Source: Comamonadaceae bacterium (lineage in GTDB: Bacteria; Pseudomonadota; Gammaproteobacteria; Burkholderiales; Burkholderiaceae). Taken from it: a stretch of 8,659 nt of DNA. The first letter of the stretch is position 1. Each line of letters starts with the position of its first letter. The position numbers were made by a program, and so were the translations under genes. Positions 1 through 6,361 of the stretch are shown here, piece after piece. The stretch spans positions 1-8,659 of the forward strand of contig CANGSD010000036.1 of NCBI GenBank assembly GCA_947455875.1, written 5' to 3'. The notes under the pieces were generated by a model that saw nothing but the letters and a program-made list of their open reading frames with translations, was not told where the DNA came from and searched no databases.

Positions 1-191
1 CAGGTCTCGGCCCGCGCGGGCACCGCGTACATCTCGGCGGTGTCCAGGAAATTGATGCCGCACTCGAGCGAGCGGTCCAGGATGTCATGGGCCAGGGGCT
101 CGGCCACCTGTTCCCCAAAGGTCATGGTGCCCAGGCAAATAGGGGTGACGTGCAGGTCGCTGCGGCCCAGGCGTACAAGGTTCATGTTCAT
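1..191 (-). CDS. tas: Aldo/keto reductase, Tas-like, N-terminal fragment
   Basis: This is the first 63 codons of a gene that leaves the window at its left edge. The visible protein starts MNMNLVRLGRSDLHV and continues with LGTMTFGEQ (residues 20-28) and FLDTAEMY (48-55). This is the first strand and cofactor-side pattern of NADP(H)-dependent aldo/keto reductases. Asp50 and Tyr55 are the first two members of the catalytic Asp-Tyr-Lys-His tetrad; Lys and His lie outside the window. The LGTMTFGEQ and AEMYxVPxRxET pattern resembles E. coli Tas more than other family members, as recalled. Such enzymes reduce aldehydes or ketones in the cytoplasm; the substrate is unknown. The start at 191 is 2 nt after the glycerate kinase stop. 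A second in-frame ATG lies at 185, and neither has a clear Shine-Dalgarno, so translational coupling to the upstream gene is likely. The family call is secure; the exact orthology is less so. Confidence 0.88.
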   Translation of the reverse strand, partial: MNMNLVRLGRSDLHVTPICLGTMTFGEQVAEPLAHDILDRSLECGINFLDTAEMYAVPARAET

Positions 192-193
192 GG

Positions 194-1474
194 TCAGGCA
201 ATCAAGAGTGCGCGGAAATCGTTGACGTTGGTGCGCGTGGGCCCGGTCACCACCAGGTCGCCCAGCGCCTCGAACCAGCTATAGGCATCGTTGCGCCCCA
301 GCATCTCACGGGGGGACAGGCCCAGCGCCTGGCCACGGGCCCAGCTATCCGGGCCGAAGACCGCGCCCGCGTTCGATTCAGACCCATCGATGCCGTCGGT
401 GTCGGCGGCCAGCCCCCAGACACGCCCCAGGTCGGCCACGCCGATCTGCGCGCCGAGCAGGAATTCGGCATTGCGCCCGCCGCGGCCCTGGCCGGTGACG
501 GTCACAGTGGTCTCGCCGCCAGACAGCAGCACCAGCGGCGCGGGCGCAGGCTGACCGTGCAGGGCCACCTGGCGCGCCAGGCCTGCGTGGACCATACCGA
601 CATGGCGGGCCTCGCCCTCCAGCGCATTGCCCAGGATCAGGGTGCGCAGGCCCTGGGCCTGGGCGGCTGCGGCGGCGGCCTCGAGCGCACCCTGGGCGGT
701 GGCGATCACGCGGCACTCGCGCGGGCCCAGGGCCTGGCGCGCACGCGCCACCGGCGTGGCCTGCAGCAGGCGCAGCACCGGTGCGGGCGGGGTGATGCCA
801 TGGCGTTGCAGCACCGCCAAGGCATCGGCCGGCGTGGAGTCGTCGGCCAGCGTGGGGCCGGAGGCCACGGTGCGCGGGTCATCGCCGGGCACATCAGACA
901 GCACCAGCGTCCACACAGACGCCAGACCGCAGGCGTCACCGAGCTTGCCGCCCTTGATGGACGAGAGGTGGCGGCGCACGCAGTTCATCTCGCCGATGGC
1001 CGCACCCGATCGCAGCAGCGCGCTGGTGACCGCGCGCTTGTCCTCGAGGGTGATGCCCGCCGCCGGTGCGGTGAGCAGGGCCGAGCCGCCGCCAGAGACC
1101 AGCGCGATGACCAGGTCGTCGGCGCTCAGGCCCTCGACCATCGTGCGTATGCGCTGGGCCGCCTGCAGGCCAGCGTCATCGGGCATGGGATGACCAGCCT
1201 CGACCACCTCGATCTGGCGGCAAGGTTCGCCGTGACCATAGCGCGTCACCACCAGGCCCGACAGCGGCCCGTCCCAGGACTGCTCCAGGGCCAGAGCCAT
1301 GCGCGCGGCGGCCTTGCCAGCGCCCACCACCACGGTGCGCCCACGCGGGCGCGGCGGCAGGTGGCGCGGCACGCTCTGGAGCGGATCGACCGCCTGCAAG
1401 GCGGCGTCGAACAGGCCCCGCAGGCACTGGCGGCCGGAGGCAGGAGACAGGGAAGCGGGATCGAAAGCGGTCAT
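194..1474 (-). CDS. Type-2 glycerate kinase (MOFRL family, TtuD/GckA-like)
   Basis: The 426-residue protein has the length and conserved blocks of the MOFRL-type glycerate 2-kinases, historically also annotated as hydroxypyruvate reductase TtuD. The visible blocks are VVVGAGKAAARMA (48-60), VSGGGSALL (126-134), NCVRRHLSSIKGGKLG (164-179), SDVPGDDPRTVASGPT (193-208), LLSGGETTVTVTG (316-328), GRGGRNAEF (330-338), AADTDGIDGSESNAG (356-370) and the C-terminal TNVNDF (415-420). Known enzymes phosphorylate D-glycerate with ATP to 2-phosphoglycerate in the cytoplasm, feeding glyoxylate, tartronate or serine-derived carbon into lower glycolysis. The start ATG (1474-1472) overlaps the TGA of the acyl-CoA synthetase gene as ATGA. 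There is no Shine-Dalgarno upstream, which fits translational coupling. No tartronate semialdehyde reductase or glyoxylate carboligase is visible, so the source of glycerate is unknown. The kinase assignment is firm; the pathway is inference. Confidence 0.93.
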   Translation of the reverse strand: MTAFDPASLSPASGRQCLRGLFDAALQAVDPLQSVPRHLPPRPRGRTVVVGAGKAAARMALALEQSWDGPLSGLVVTRYGHGEPCRQIEVVEAGHPMPDDAGLQAAQRIRTMVEGLSADDLVIALVSGGGSALLTAPAAGITLEDKRAVTSALLRSGAAIGEMNCVRRHLSSIKGGKLGDACGLASVWTLVLSDVPGDDPRTVASGPTLADDSTPADALAVLQRHGITPPAPVLRLLQATPVARARQALGPRECRVIATAQGALEAAAAAAQAQGLRTLILGNALEGEARHVGMVHAGLARQVALHGQPAPAPLVLLSGGETTVTVTGQGRGGRNAEFLLGAQIGVADLGRVWGLAADTDGIDGSESNAGAVFGPDSWARGQALGLSPREMLGRNDAYSWFEALGDLVVTGPTRTNVNDFRALLIA

Positions 1475-3234
1475 GGGGTGGGGCGCACGCGGGCGCGTTC
1501 TTCTTCTTGCAGGCGCAGCACGCGGCGCTGCACCTTGCCCGTGGTGGTCATAGGCAACTGGTCGATGAACTCGATTTCCTTGGGGTATTCATAGGGCGCC
1601 AGCTGTCCTCTCACATGGGACTGTAACTGCGCGATGAGATGCGCGTCCCAGGCCTGGGCATCGGGCGCGCCCGCGCGCTGGGCCGCCGCTTGGGGGGCCA
1701 GCACCACATAGGCCTTGACCAGCGCGCCGCGATCCGCATCGGGCTTGGGCACGACAGCGGCATTGGCCACCGCCGGGTGCTTGACCAGACAGTTCTCGAT
1801 CTCGCCCGGGCCGATGCGATAGCCGGCGGCCTTGAACACGTCGTCGGCCCGGCCCTGGTACCAGAGGTAGCCGTCGGCGTCGCGCACCGCCAGATCGCCG
1901 GTGCGGCACCAGTCGCCGGTGAATTTGGCGGCGGTGGCGTCGTCACGCTTCCAGTAACCCAGGAAGAAGATGGGGTTGGGGTCGCCATGCACGTCACGCC
2001 GATGCAGGGCCACGTCACCGGGCACGCCGGGGGGGCATTCGCGGCCCGCGTCGTCGATCACGGCCACACGGTGCCCCGGATAGGGTCGGCCCATGCTGCC
2101 GGGGCGCGCTGGCCAGCCCACGGCCGAGGGCTGATGGTTCATGGCGCAATTGCCGACGATGTAGTTGATCTCGGTCTGGCCGAACATCTCGTTGACGATG
2201 ACGTCCAACTCGTCGCGGCAATAGGCGTAGACCGCATCCCCCACCGCTTCGCCAGCGCTCATGATGGCCTGCAGACGCAGGCGAAACTGCGCGCGCGGCT
2301 GGGGGTAGGCCTTCATCATGGCCTTGAGCGCTGTGGGAAAGAGGAAGGTGTGGGTCACCCCATGCTGCTGCATCAGGGTGAAGGCCAGCTCGGGGCTGAA
2401 GCGGGCGTTGCTGGCCACGATGGGCCGACCGAAATACAGGGTGGGCAGCAAGGCGTCCATGAGCCCACCGGTCCAGGCCCAGTCGGCGGGCGACCAGAAC
2501 ACCGCGGCGCTTTGCCCAGCCCCCACCGGGCCCTGCGGGTCGAAGCCAAACCAGTTCTGGCTGCACACGAATCCCGGCAGATTGCCAATGAGGGCTTGGT
2601 GCGGGATCAGGGCGCCCTTGGGCGCGCCGGTGGTGCCGCTGGTGTAGATCAAGACCGCGGCTTCGTCGGCGCGGGTGCGCACCGGCTTGAAGGTGGCCGA
2701 TTGGGCGGCCAGGCCCACCTCGAAATCCAGGTCGGCGCGCAGGGCGGCCGCGCCCAGGCCCACCAGGGTGCGCAGGGCCGGACACTGTGCGCGCACCGAC
2801 AACAGCGAGGCCACCGAGCTTTCGTCGCAGATCGCCACCACCGCTTCGCTGTCATGCAGGCGGTATTGCAAGGCCTCGGGGCCAAACAGCATGGACAGCG
2901 GCATGGCCACCGCCCCCAGCTGGAACACCGCCATATAGGCCACCGCCGTCTCCAGGCGCTGGGGCAGCACGATGGCCACGCGGTCACCCCGGCGCACACC
3001 CAGGGTCCGCAGCAGGTTGGACAGGCGGTTGGCCCGCTGCTGCAACTGCGCGTAGCTCAAGGTGTCGGGGCCCGCCGCCAAGCCGTGGGCGCGCACCGCG
3101 ATGCGGGTGGCAGCATCGGCGCCCTGCGCCCAGCGCGTGCAGCAGGCCTGCGCAATGTTGAAAGACGCCGGCACCTGCCAGCCAAAGCCCGCGTGCAAGG
3201 CCGCATGGTTGTCGCTGGCTTGACTGTGGCCCAT
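1471..3234 (-). CDS. AMP-forming acyl-CoA synthetase (short/medium-chain type)
   Basis: This 587-residue adenylate-forming enzyme would activate a carboxylic acid with ATP to an acyl-adenylate and transfer it to CoA in the cytoplasm. The signature blocks are in order: P-loop-like YTSGTTGAPKG (197-207), SPADWAWTGG (248-257), SAGEAVGD (326-333), motif NEMFGQTE (348-355), TGDLAVRDADGYLWYQGR (445-462), the hinge and A8 region DDVFKAAGYRIGPGEIE (464-480), and the C-terminal catalytic lysine in TTTGKVQRR (563-571), Lys567. The WAWTGG segment and overall layout match the acetyl-CoA synthetase/medium-chain acyl-CoA synthetase branch rather than long-chain FadD. The acid substrate cannot be read from the sequence. 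Start 3234 is supported by AAGGAG 7 nt upstream. The gene heads a leftward operon, with its stop overlapping the glycerate kinase start by 4 nt, and it is divergent from the alpha/beta hydrolase. Confidence 0.93.
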   Translation of the reverse strand: MGHSQASDNHAALHAGFGWQVPASFNIAQACCTRWAQGADAATRIAVRAHGLAAGPDTLSYAQLQQRANRLSNLLRTLGVRRGDRVAIVLPQRLETAVAYMAVFQLGAVAMPLSMLFGPEALQYRLHDSEAVVAICDESSVASLLSVRAQCPALRTLVGLGAAALRADLDFEVGLAAQSATFKPVRTRADEAAVLIYTSGTTGAPKGALIPHQALIGNLPGFVCSQNWFGFDPQGPVGAGQSAAVFWSPADWAWTGGLMDALLPTLYFGRPIVASNARFSPELAFTLMQQHGVTHTFLFPTALKAMMKAYPQPRAQFRLRLQAIMSAGEAVGDAVYAYCRDELDVIVNEMFGQTEINYIVGNCAMNHQPSAVGWPARPGSMGRPYPGHRVAVIDDAGRECPPGVPGDVALHRRDVHGDPNPIFFLGYWKRDDATAAKFTGDWCRTGDLAVRDADGYLWYQGRADDVFKAAGYRIGPGEIENCLVKHPAVANAAVVPKPDADRGALVKAYVVLAPQAAAQRAGAPDAQAWDAHLIAQLQSHVRGQLAPYEYPKEIEFIDQLPMTTTGKVQRRVLRLQEEERARVRPTP

Positions 3235-3241
3235 GGTCGGT

Positions 3242-3247
3242 CTCCTT
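3242..3247 (-). promoter_or_regulatory. Ribosome binding site of the acyl-CoA synthetase gene
   Basis: On the minus strand AAGGAG lies 7 nt before the ATG at 3234. This strong Shine-Dalgarno fixes that start. The same bases fall inside the 5' region of the divergent hydrolase gene. Confidence 0.75.
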
Positions 3248-3252
3248 ATGAT
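3247..3252 (+). promoter_or_regulatory. Candidate -10 box (TATGAT) for the divergent hydrolase gene
   Basis: TATGAT matches the sigma-70 consensus TATAAT at five of six positions. It lies 7 nt before the ATG at 3260, where transcription initiation would be expected, so the mRNA could be leaderless. A TTGACT hexamer at 3220-3225 resembles a -35 box, but its 21-nt spacing is too long for a standard promoter. This is a motif-only inference. Confidence 0.3.
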
Positions 3253-3259
3253 CGCCCGA

Positions 3260-4177
3260 ATGTATCAACCCCGACGCACGTCCCGCAGCGAGTTTGTCCC
3301 GATACGGCGCCTGTCTTATCACGTACGACTGTGGGGTGAGCCCACGCCAGGCCAGGTGCCGGTGGTGATGGTGCACGGGTGGATGGATGTGGGGGCGTCC
3401 TGGCAGTTCGTGATCGACGCCCTGCGCAGCGACCGCTTCATCATCGCCCCCGACTGGCGCGGCTACGGGCTGACCGAGGTGCCGGGCACCGATGTCTACT
3501 GGTTCCCCGACTACCTGGCCGACCTGGACGCCTTGCTCGATCACTACGCCCCGGGCCAGGCGGTGGATCTGGTGGGCCACAGCATGGGCGGCAACGTGGC
3601 CATGATGTACGCGGGGGCCCGCCCCGAGCGGATCCGGCGCCTGGTGAACCTCGAAGGCTTCGGACTGCCCGCCAGCCGGCCCGCCCAAGCCCCCGGCCGC
3701 TACGCGCGCTGGATGGACGACATCAAGGCCTACCACCGCGGCGAGAAAGATCTAAAGGCCTACGACAGCCTCGAAGGCGTGGCCGCGCGCCTGATCAAGA
3801 CCAACCCGCGCCTGGCCCCCGCCAAGGCGCAATGGCTGGCGCAGCACTGGGCGCGCCAGGACGCCGACGGCCGCTGGCGCATCCTGGGCGATCCGGCGCA
3901 CAAGATCACCAGCGCCACGCTCTGGCGGCTCGAAGAGATCCTGGAGATGTACAAGCGCATCACCGCGCCCGTGCTCTGGGTGCAGGCCAGCGACGACAGC
4001 CTGACCCAGTGGTGGCAAGGCCAGTACACGCTGGCGCAATTTCATGAGCGACTGGCCCATGTCCCCAGGGTCCGCCAGGCCCAGGTCGACGACGCCGGCC
4101 ACATGCTGCACCACGACCAGTCCGACGCCGTCGCCCGCGAAATTGAGAATTTCTTGGCAGATTCCGCCGAAGCTTGA
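3260..4177 (+). CDS. Alpha/beta hydrolase
   Basis: This 305-residue cytoplasmic alpha/beta-fold hydrolase has no signal peptide. Numbered from the ATG at 3260, the family landmarks are the oxyanion-hole motif MVHGWMD (37-43), DWRGYG (65-70), and the nucleophile elbow GHSMGG (106-111) with Ser108. The acid is probably Asp245 or Asp246 in QASDDS, and the catalytic histidine is His281 in DDAGHMLHHD. A helical lid region (about 140-225) separates the elbow from the acid. It probably hydrolyses an ester, or possibly another bond such as a thioester or lactone; the substrate is unknown. In-frame ATGs also exist at 3233 and 3248 and none has a Shine-Dalgarno. 3260 is preferred because MYQPRRTSRSEF makes a short lead-in to the first strand and a -10-like box sits 7 nt upstream. 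The gene is divergent from the acyl-CoA synthetase, so a shared metabolic role is possible but unproven. Confidence 0.88.
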   Translation: MYQPRRTSRSEFVPIRRLSYHVRLWGEPTPGQVPVVMVHGWMDVGASWQFVIDALRSDRFIIAPDWRGYGLTEVPGTDVYWFPDYLADLDALLDHYAPGQAVDLVGHSMGGNVAMMYAGARPERIRRLVNLEGFGLPASRPAQAPGRYARWMDDIKAYHRGEKDLKAYDSLEGVAARLIKTNPRLAPAKAQWLAQHWARQDADGRWRILGDPAHKITSATLWRLEEILEMYKRITAPVLWVQASDDSLTQWWQGQYTLAQFHERLAHVPRVRQAQVDDAGHMLHHDQSDAVAREIENFLADSAEA

Positions 4178-4255
4178 TGTAGGCGCCCCCGCCGCCGCTC
4201 TGTAGGCGGTCTCCCACCTCTAAGCTGGGCCTCCGTCATTGCCGAGGTGCTGGCT
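4178..4255. other. Short intergenic region with an 8-bp direct repeat
   Basis: About 78 bp separate the hydrolase stop from the next gene. TGTAGGCG occurs twice (4178-4185 and 4201-4208). CCGCC (4192-4196) could pair with GGCGG (4205-4209) in a weak hairpin, but no T-run follows, so it is not a convincing terminator. No clear promoter is visible, and read-through from the hydrolase gene is possible. Confidence 0.4.
4244..4249 (+). promoter_or_regulatory. Ribosome binding site (GAGGTG) that favours the GTG start at 4256
   Basis: GAGGTG is complementary to the 16S rRNA tail and lies 6 nt before the GTG at 4256. The alternative in-frame GTG at 4247 lies within this element and lacks a Shine-Dalgarno of its own. 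Confidence 0.55.
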
Positions 4256-5185
4256 GTGTTCAAGGTCCGATTGCTTGTATCCCTCCTGCTGGGGGTGGCC
4301 GCCTGCCTGCCTGGCCTGGCCCGCGCCAGCGACGATTTCGAGGCGGGCCTGGACACCCTGTGGGAATCCCTGTGGCACCAAAGCGGCATCCCGACCCGGG
4401 TGGTGCGCTGGGAAGGCGATGTGCGCGTGCGCCTGGCCGGCGTGCAGGTGTCCGCGCACCGCGACACCGTGATGCAGGCCCTACGCGCCGTGACTCAGAC
4501 GGCGGGCGTGCGGCTGATCGACGTGAGCCAGCAGCCCGAGCAAGTGGCCAACCTGATCGTGGAGGTCACGCCGAACACGGCGATGCAAGACCAGCAGCCC
4601 TGCGCCACGACCCTGTCGTTTCGGCAGGAGACGCGCATCGACACGGCGGTGATGCGCATGCGCACACGCGATGTCGGGCGCTGCGCCCACCACGAGGCCA
4701 TGCACGTCATGGGGGTGCGCGGGCATCCCGAGGGCCGCACGGTCCTGAGTTACTTCCCGACCCAGGTCGACGCGCTGCAGCCGCTGGACCAGGTGATGCT
4801 GCGGGCCTGGTACTCGCCCCGCATGCGCGGGGGCATGAGCCCTTTCGAGGCCCTGCAGGTGATGGCCGACGAGTGGGTGGCCGTGCAGCCCGATCGCGCC
4901 GCCGCGCTGCGGGGGCGCGACCGCTTCTTCGCCACCACCATCGAGCAGATGCACGCCTACGCCAGCGGGCACGGCGATGTGCCGGCCATCGTGCGGCGAT
5001 CGGGCAAGGCCACCGAGGAAGGCGTGCAGGTGGGGCGCAGTGAAATGAGTTACTTCCTGGGGGTGGCCTATCTGGAGGGGGCGGCGCTGCCGGCCAGCGA
5101 CCGGGCCCAGGCCCAGCGCTGGCTGGAGCAGGCGGCCAGCGCGGGAAACCGGCCGGCGCAGGCCCGCCTGGGCAGCTTTCGCTAG
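4256..5185 (+). CDS. Exported DUF2927-like protein with HExxH motif and Sel1-like repeat
   Basis: The 309-residue protein begins with an export signal: basic MFKVR, hydrophobic LLVSLLLGVAAC, then a likely cleavage site after ARA (residue 24). VAAC (14-17) could alternatively be a lipobox, making it a lipoprotein. The body resembles DUF2927 from memory: an RWEGDVRVRLAG strand (51-62), a Cys116-Cys143 pair that could form a disulfide, an HE-containing helix, then the LRAWYSPRMRGGMSPFEAL block (182-200). The helix reads HEAMHVMGVRGH (146-157). It is an HExxH zinc-peptidase pattern with Glu147 as possible catalytic base and His146, His150 and perhaps His157 as ligands. Near the C terminus (about 260-307) is one Sel1-like repeat with YFLGVAYLEG and AQRWLEQAASAG. 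A periplasmic or cell-envelope metallopeptidase is plausible but unproven. The start is GTG at 4256 with GAGGTG upstream; GTG 4247 would add three residues. No gene name is recognised. Confidence 0.8.
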   Translation: MFKVRLLVSLLLGVAACLPGLARASDDFEAGLDTLWESLWHQSGIPTRVVRWEGDVRVRLAGVQVSAHRDTVMQALRAVTQTAGVRLIDVSQQPEQVANLIVEVTPNTAMQDQQPCATTLSFRQETRIDTAVMRMRTRDVGRCAHHEAMHVMGVRGHPEGRTVLSYFPTQVDALQPLDQVMLRAWYSPRMRGGMSPFEALQVMADEWVAVQPDRAAALRGRDRFFATTIEQMHAYASGHGDVPAIVRRSGKATEEGVQVGRSEMSYFLGVAYLEGAALPASDRAQAQRWLEQAASAGNRPAQARLGSFR

Positions 5186-5208
5186 GTCGGGGGGCGGGGG
5201 CAGGGGCA

Positions 5209-5228
5209 TGCGAAAATCGGCGTTTTCG
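5209..5228 (+). promoter_or_regulatory. Candidate prfB promoter with inverted repeat
   Basis: TGCGAAAAT (5209-5217) fits an extended -10 element (TGn plus GAAAAT, four of six to consensus). It would place the transcript start about 24 nt before the prfB ATG. It overlaps a perfect 6-bp inverted repeat, CGAAAA (5211-5216) and TTTTCG (5223-5228) with a 6-nt loop, which could be an operator or a short 5'-UTR hairpin. Just upstream is a G-rich run (5189-5206). No good -35 is visible. Confidence 0.35.
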
Positions 5229-5247
5229 ACGAAGAGACCCGCACCCC

Positions 5248-6352
5248 ATGGACGCAGAACGCATCAACCTGATCGGCACCACGCTGGCAGACCTCCAGGC
5301 CCGCACCGCGGACCTTCGGGGGTATCTTTGACTACGATGCCAAAGCGGAACGACTGAGAACCGTCAACGCATCGCTGGAAGACCCGGCGGTGTGGAACGA
5401 CCCCAAGCGCGCCCAGGAACTGGGCAAGGAAAAAAAGCAGCTCGATGGCATCGTGCTAACGCTGCAATCGCTCGATCGCGAACTGTCGGACAACCTCGAG
5501 CTCTATGAGATGTCCAAGGAGGAAGGCGACGAGGCCGGCCTGCAGACACTCGAAGAAGACGCGGCCCGCCTGACCACCACGGTCGAAGACCTGGAGTTCC
5601 GGCGCATGTTCAACCGGCCGGCCGACCCCATGAACGCCTTCCTGGACATTCAGGCCGGCGCCGGCGGCACCGAGGCCTGCGACTGGGCCGGCATGCTGCT
5701 TCGCCAGTACCTGAAGTACGCCGAGCGCAAGGGCTTCAAGTCCAACGTCGAAGACGAATCCGCAGGCGATATCGCTGGCATCAAGAGCGCCACCATCAAG
5801 ATCGAAGGCGAGTACGCCTACGGCCTGCTGCGCACCGAGACCGGCGTGCACCGCCTGGTGCGCAAGTCGCCTTTCGACTCGGCGGGCGGGCGTCACACCA
5901 GCTTTGCCAGCGTCTTTGTCTACCCCGAGATCGATGACTCGGTGGAGATCAACATCAACCCGGCCGACGTGCGTGTCGACACCTTCCGCGCCTCCGGCGC
6001 CGGCGGTCAGCACATTAACAAGACCGATTCGGCGGTTCGTCTGACCCATGTGCCCACCGGCATCGTGGTGCAATGCCAGGACAGTCGCAGCCAGCACTCC
6101 AACCGCGACGTCGCCTGGCAACGTCTGCGCTCGCGCCTGTACGACCACGAGATGCGCAAGCGGATGGAAGAACAGCAAAAGCTCGAGGACACCAAGACCG
6201 ATGTGGGTTGGGGCCACCAGATCCGCAGCTACGTGCTGGATCAAAGCCGTATCAAGGACCTGCGCACCAACCTGGAAATCTCGAACACCCAGAAAGTGTT
6301 GGACGGCGACCTCGATCCGTTCATTCAAGCCTCCCTCAAGCAGGGCGTCTAG
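5248..6352 (+). CDS. prfB: Peptide chain release factor 2 (RF2), made by programmed +1 frameshift
   Basis: RF2 recognises UAA and UGA stop codons in the ribosomal A site and triggers peptide release. The gene is in two frames. Codons 1-27 (ATG 5248 to CTT 5326-5328) end at an in-frame TGA (5329-5331); skipping T5329 continues as GACTAC in the +1 frame to TAG at 6350-6352. The product is 367 residues, against 365 in E. coli. Visible landmarks are RGYLDYDAK across the shift, the SPF stop-codon recognition tripeptide (207-209) in [14 protein letters not shown], the catalytic GGQ loop (252-254) in GAGGQHIN, and the C-terminal [20 protein letters not shown] (321-340). Ala248 before the GGQ loop matches the usual bacterial residue rather than the Thr246 of E. 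coli K-12. The Shine-Dalgarno is weak. pepN follows after 9 nt. The identification is certain. Confidence 0.97.
5317..5332 (+). other. prfB programmed +1 frameshift site
   Basis: CGGGGGTATCTTTGAC holds the autoregulatory RF2 signal. The G-run acts as an internal Shine-Dalgarno, spaced by TAT from the slippery CTT codon, and is followed by the slow TGA-C stop. When RF2 is scarce, ribosomes slip +1 and read CTT then GAC. The first base of the usual AGGGGG element is C here, while the 3-nt spacer and TGAC context are canonical. Confidence 0.96.
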
Positions 6353-6356
6353 GAGA
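6351..6356 (+). promoter_or_regulatory. Ribosome binding site of pepN, overlapping the prfB stop
   Basis: AGGAGA lies 5 nt before the ATG at 6362, and its first two bases belong to the prfB TAG stop (6350-6352). This links translation of pepN to termination of prfB and supports the chosen start. Confidence 0.7.
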
Positions 6357-6361
6357 CCGAC

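Noticed and set aside
557..1594. A 345-codon open frame on the plus strand opposite the glycerate kinase gene.
   Set aside because: It has no recognisable motif and an Arg/His/Gly-rich composition typical of an antisense shadow; the kinase motifs on the minus strand are unambiguous.
3249..3267. LysR-type operator (TGAT-N11-ATCA) between the divergent genes.
   Set aside because: The arms are only 4 bp, close to chance, and no regulator gene is visible nearby. It is kept only as a remark within the divergent-start finding.
1639..3339. A 566-codon open frame on the plus strand, antisense to the acyl-CoA synthetase gene.
   Set aside because: The sequence is low-complexity His/Gly/Ala/Arg-rich, with no motifs, and mirrors a clearly functional gene on the other strand.
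4192..4216. Possible intrinsic terminator after the hydrolase gene (CCGCC and GGCGG arms).
   Set aside because: The stem is only 5 bp with an 8-nt loop and no following T-run.
5329..5331. The in-frame TGA as a sign of a broken prfB pseudogene.
   Set aside because: It is the conserved programmed frameshift signal of RF2 genes, and the rest of the protein is intact.
5390..6352. A shorter prfB starting at GTG 5390.
   Set aside because: RF2 homology ([10 protein letters not shown] through RGYLDYDAK) continues upstream through the frameshift site to ATG 5248, so the GTG is an internal codon.
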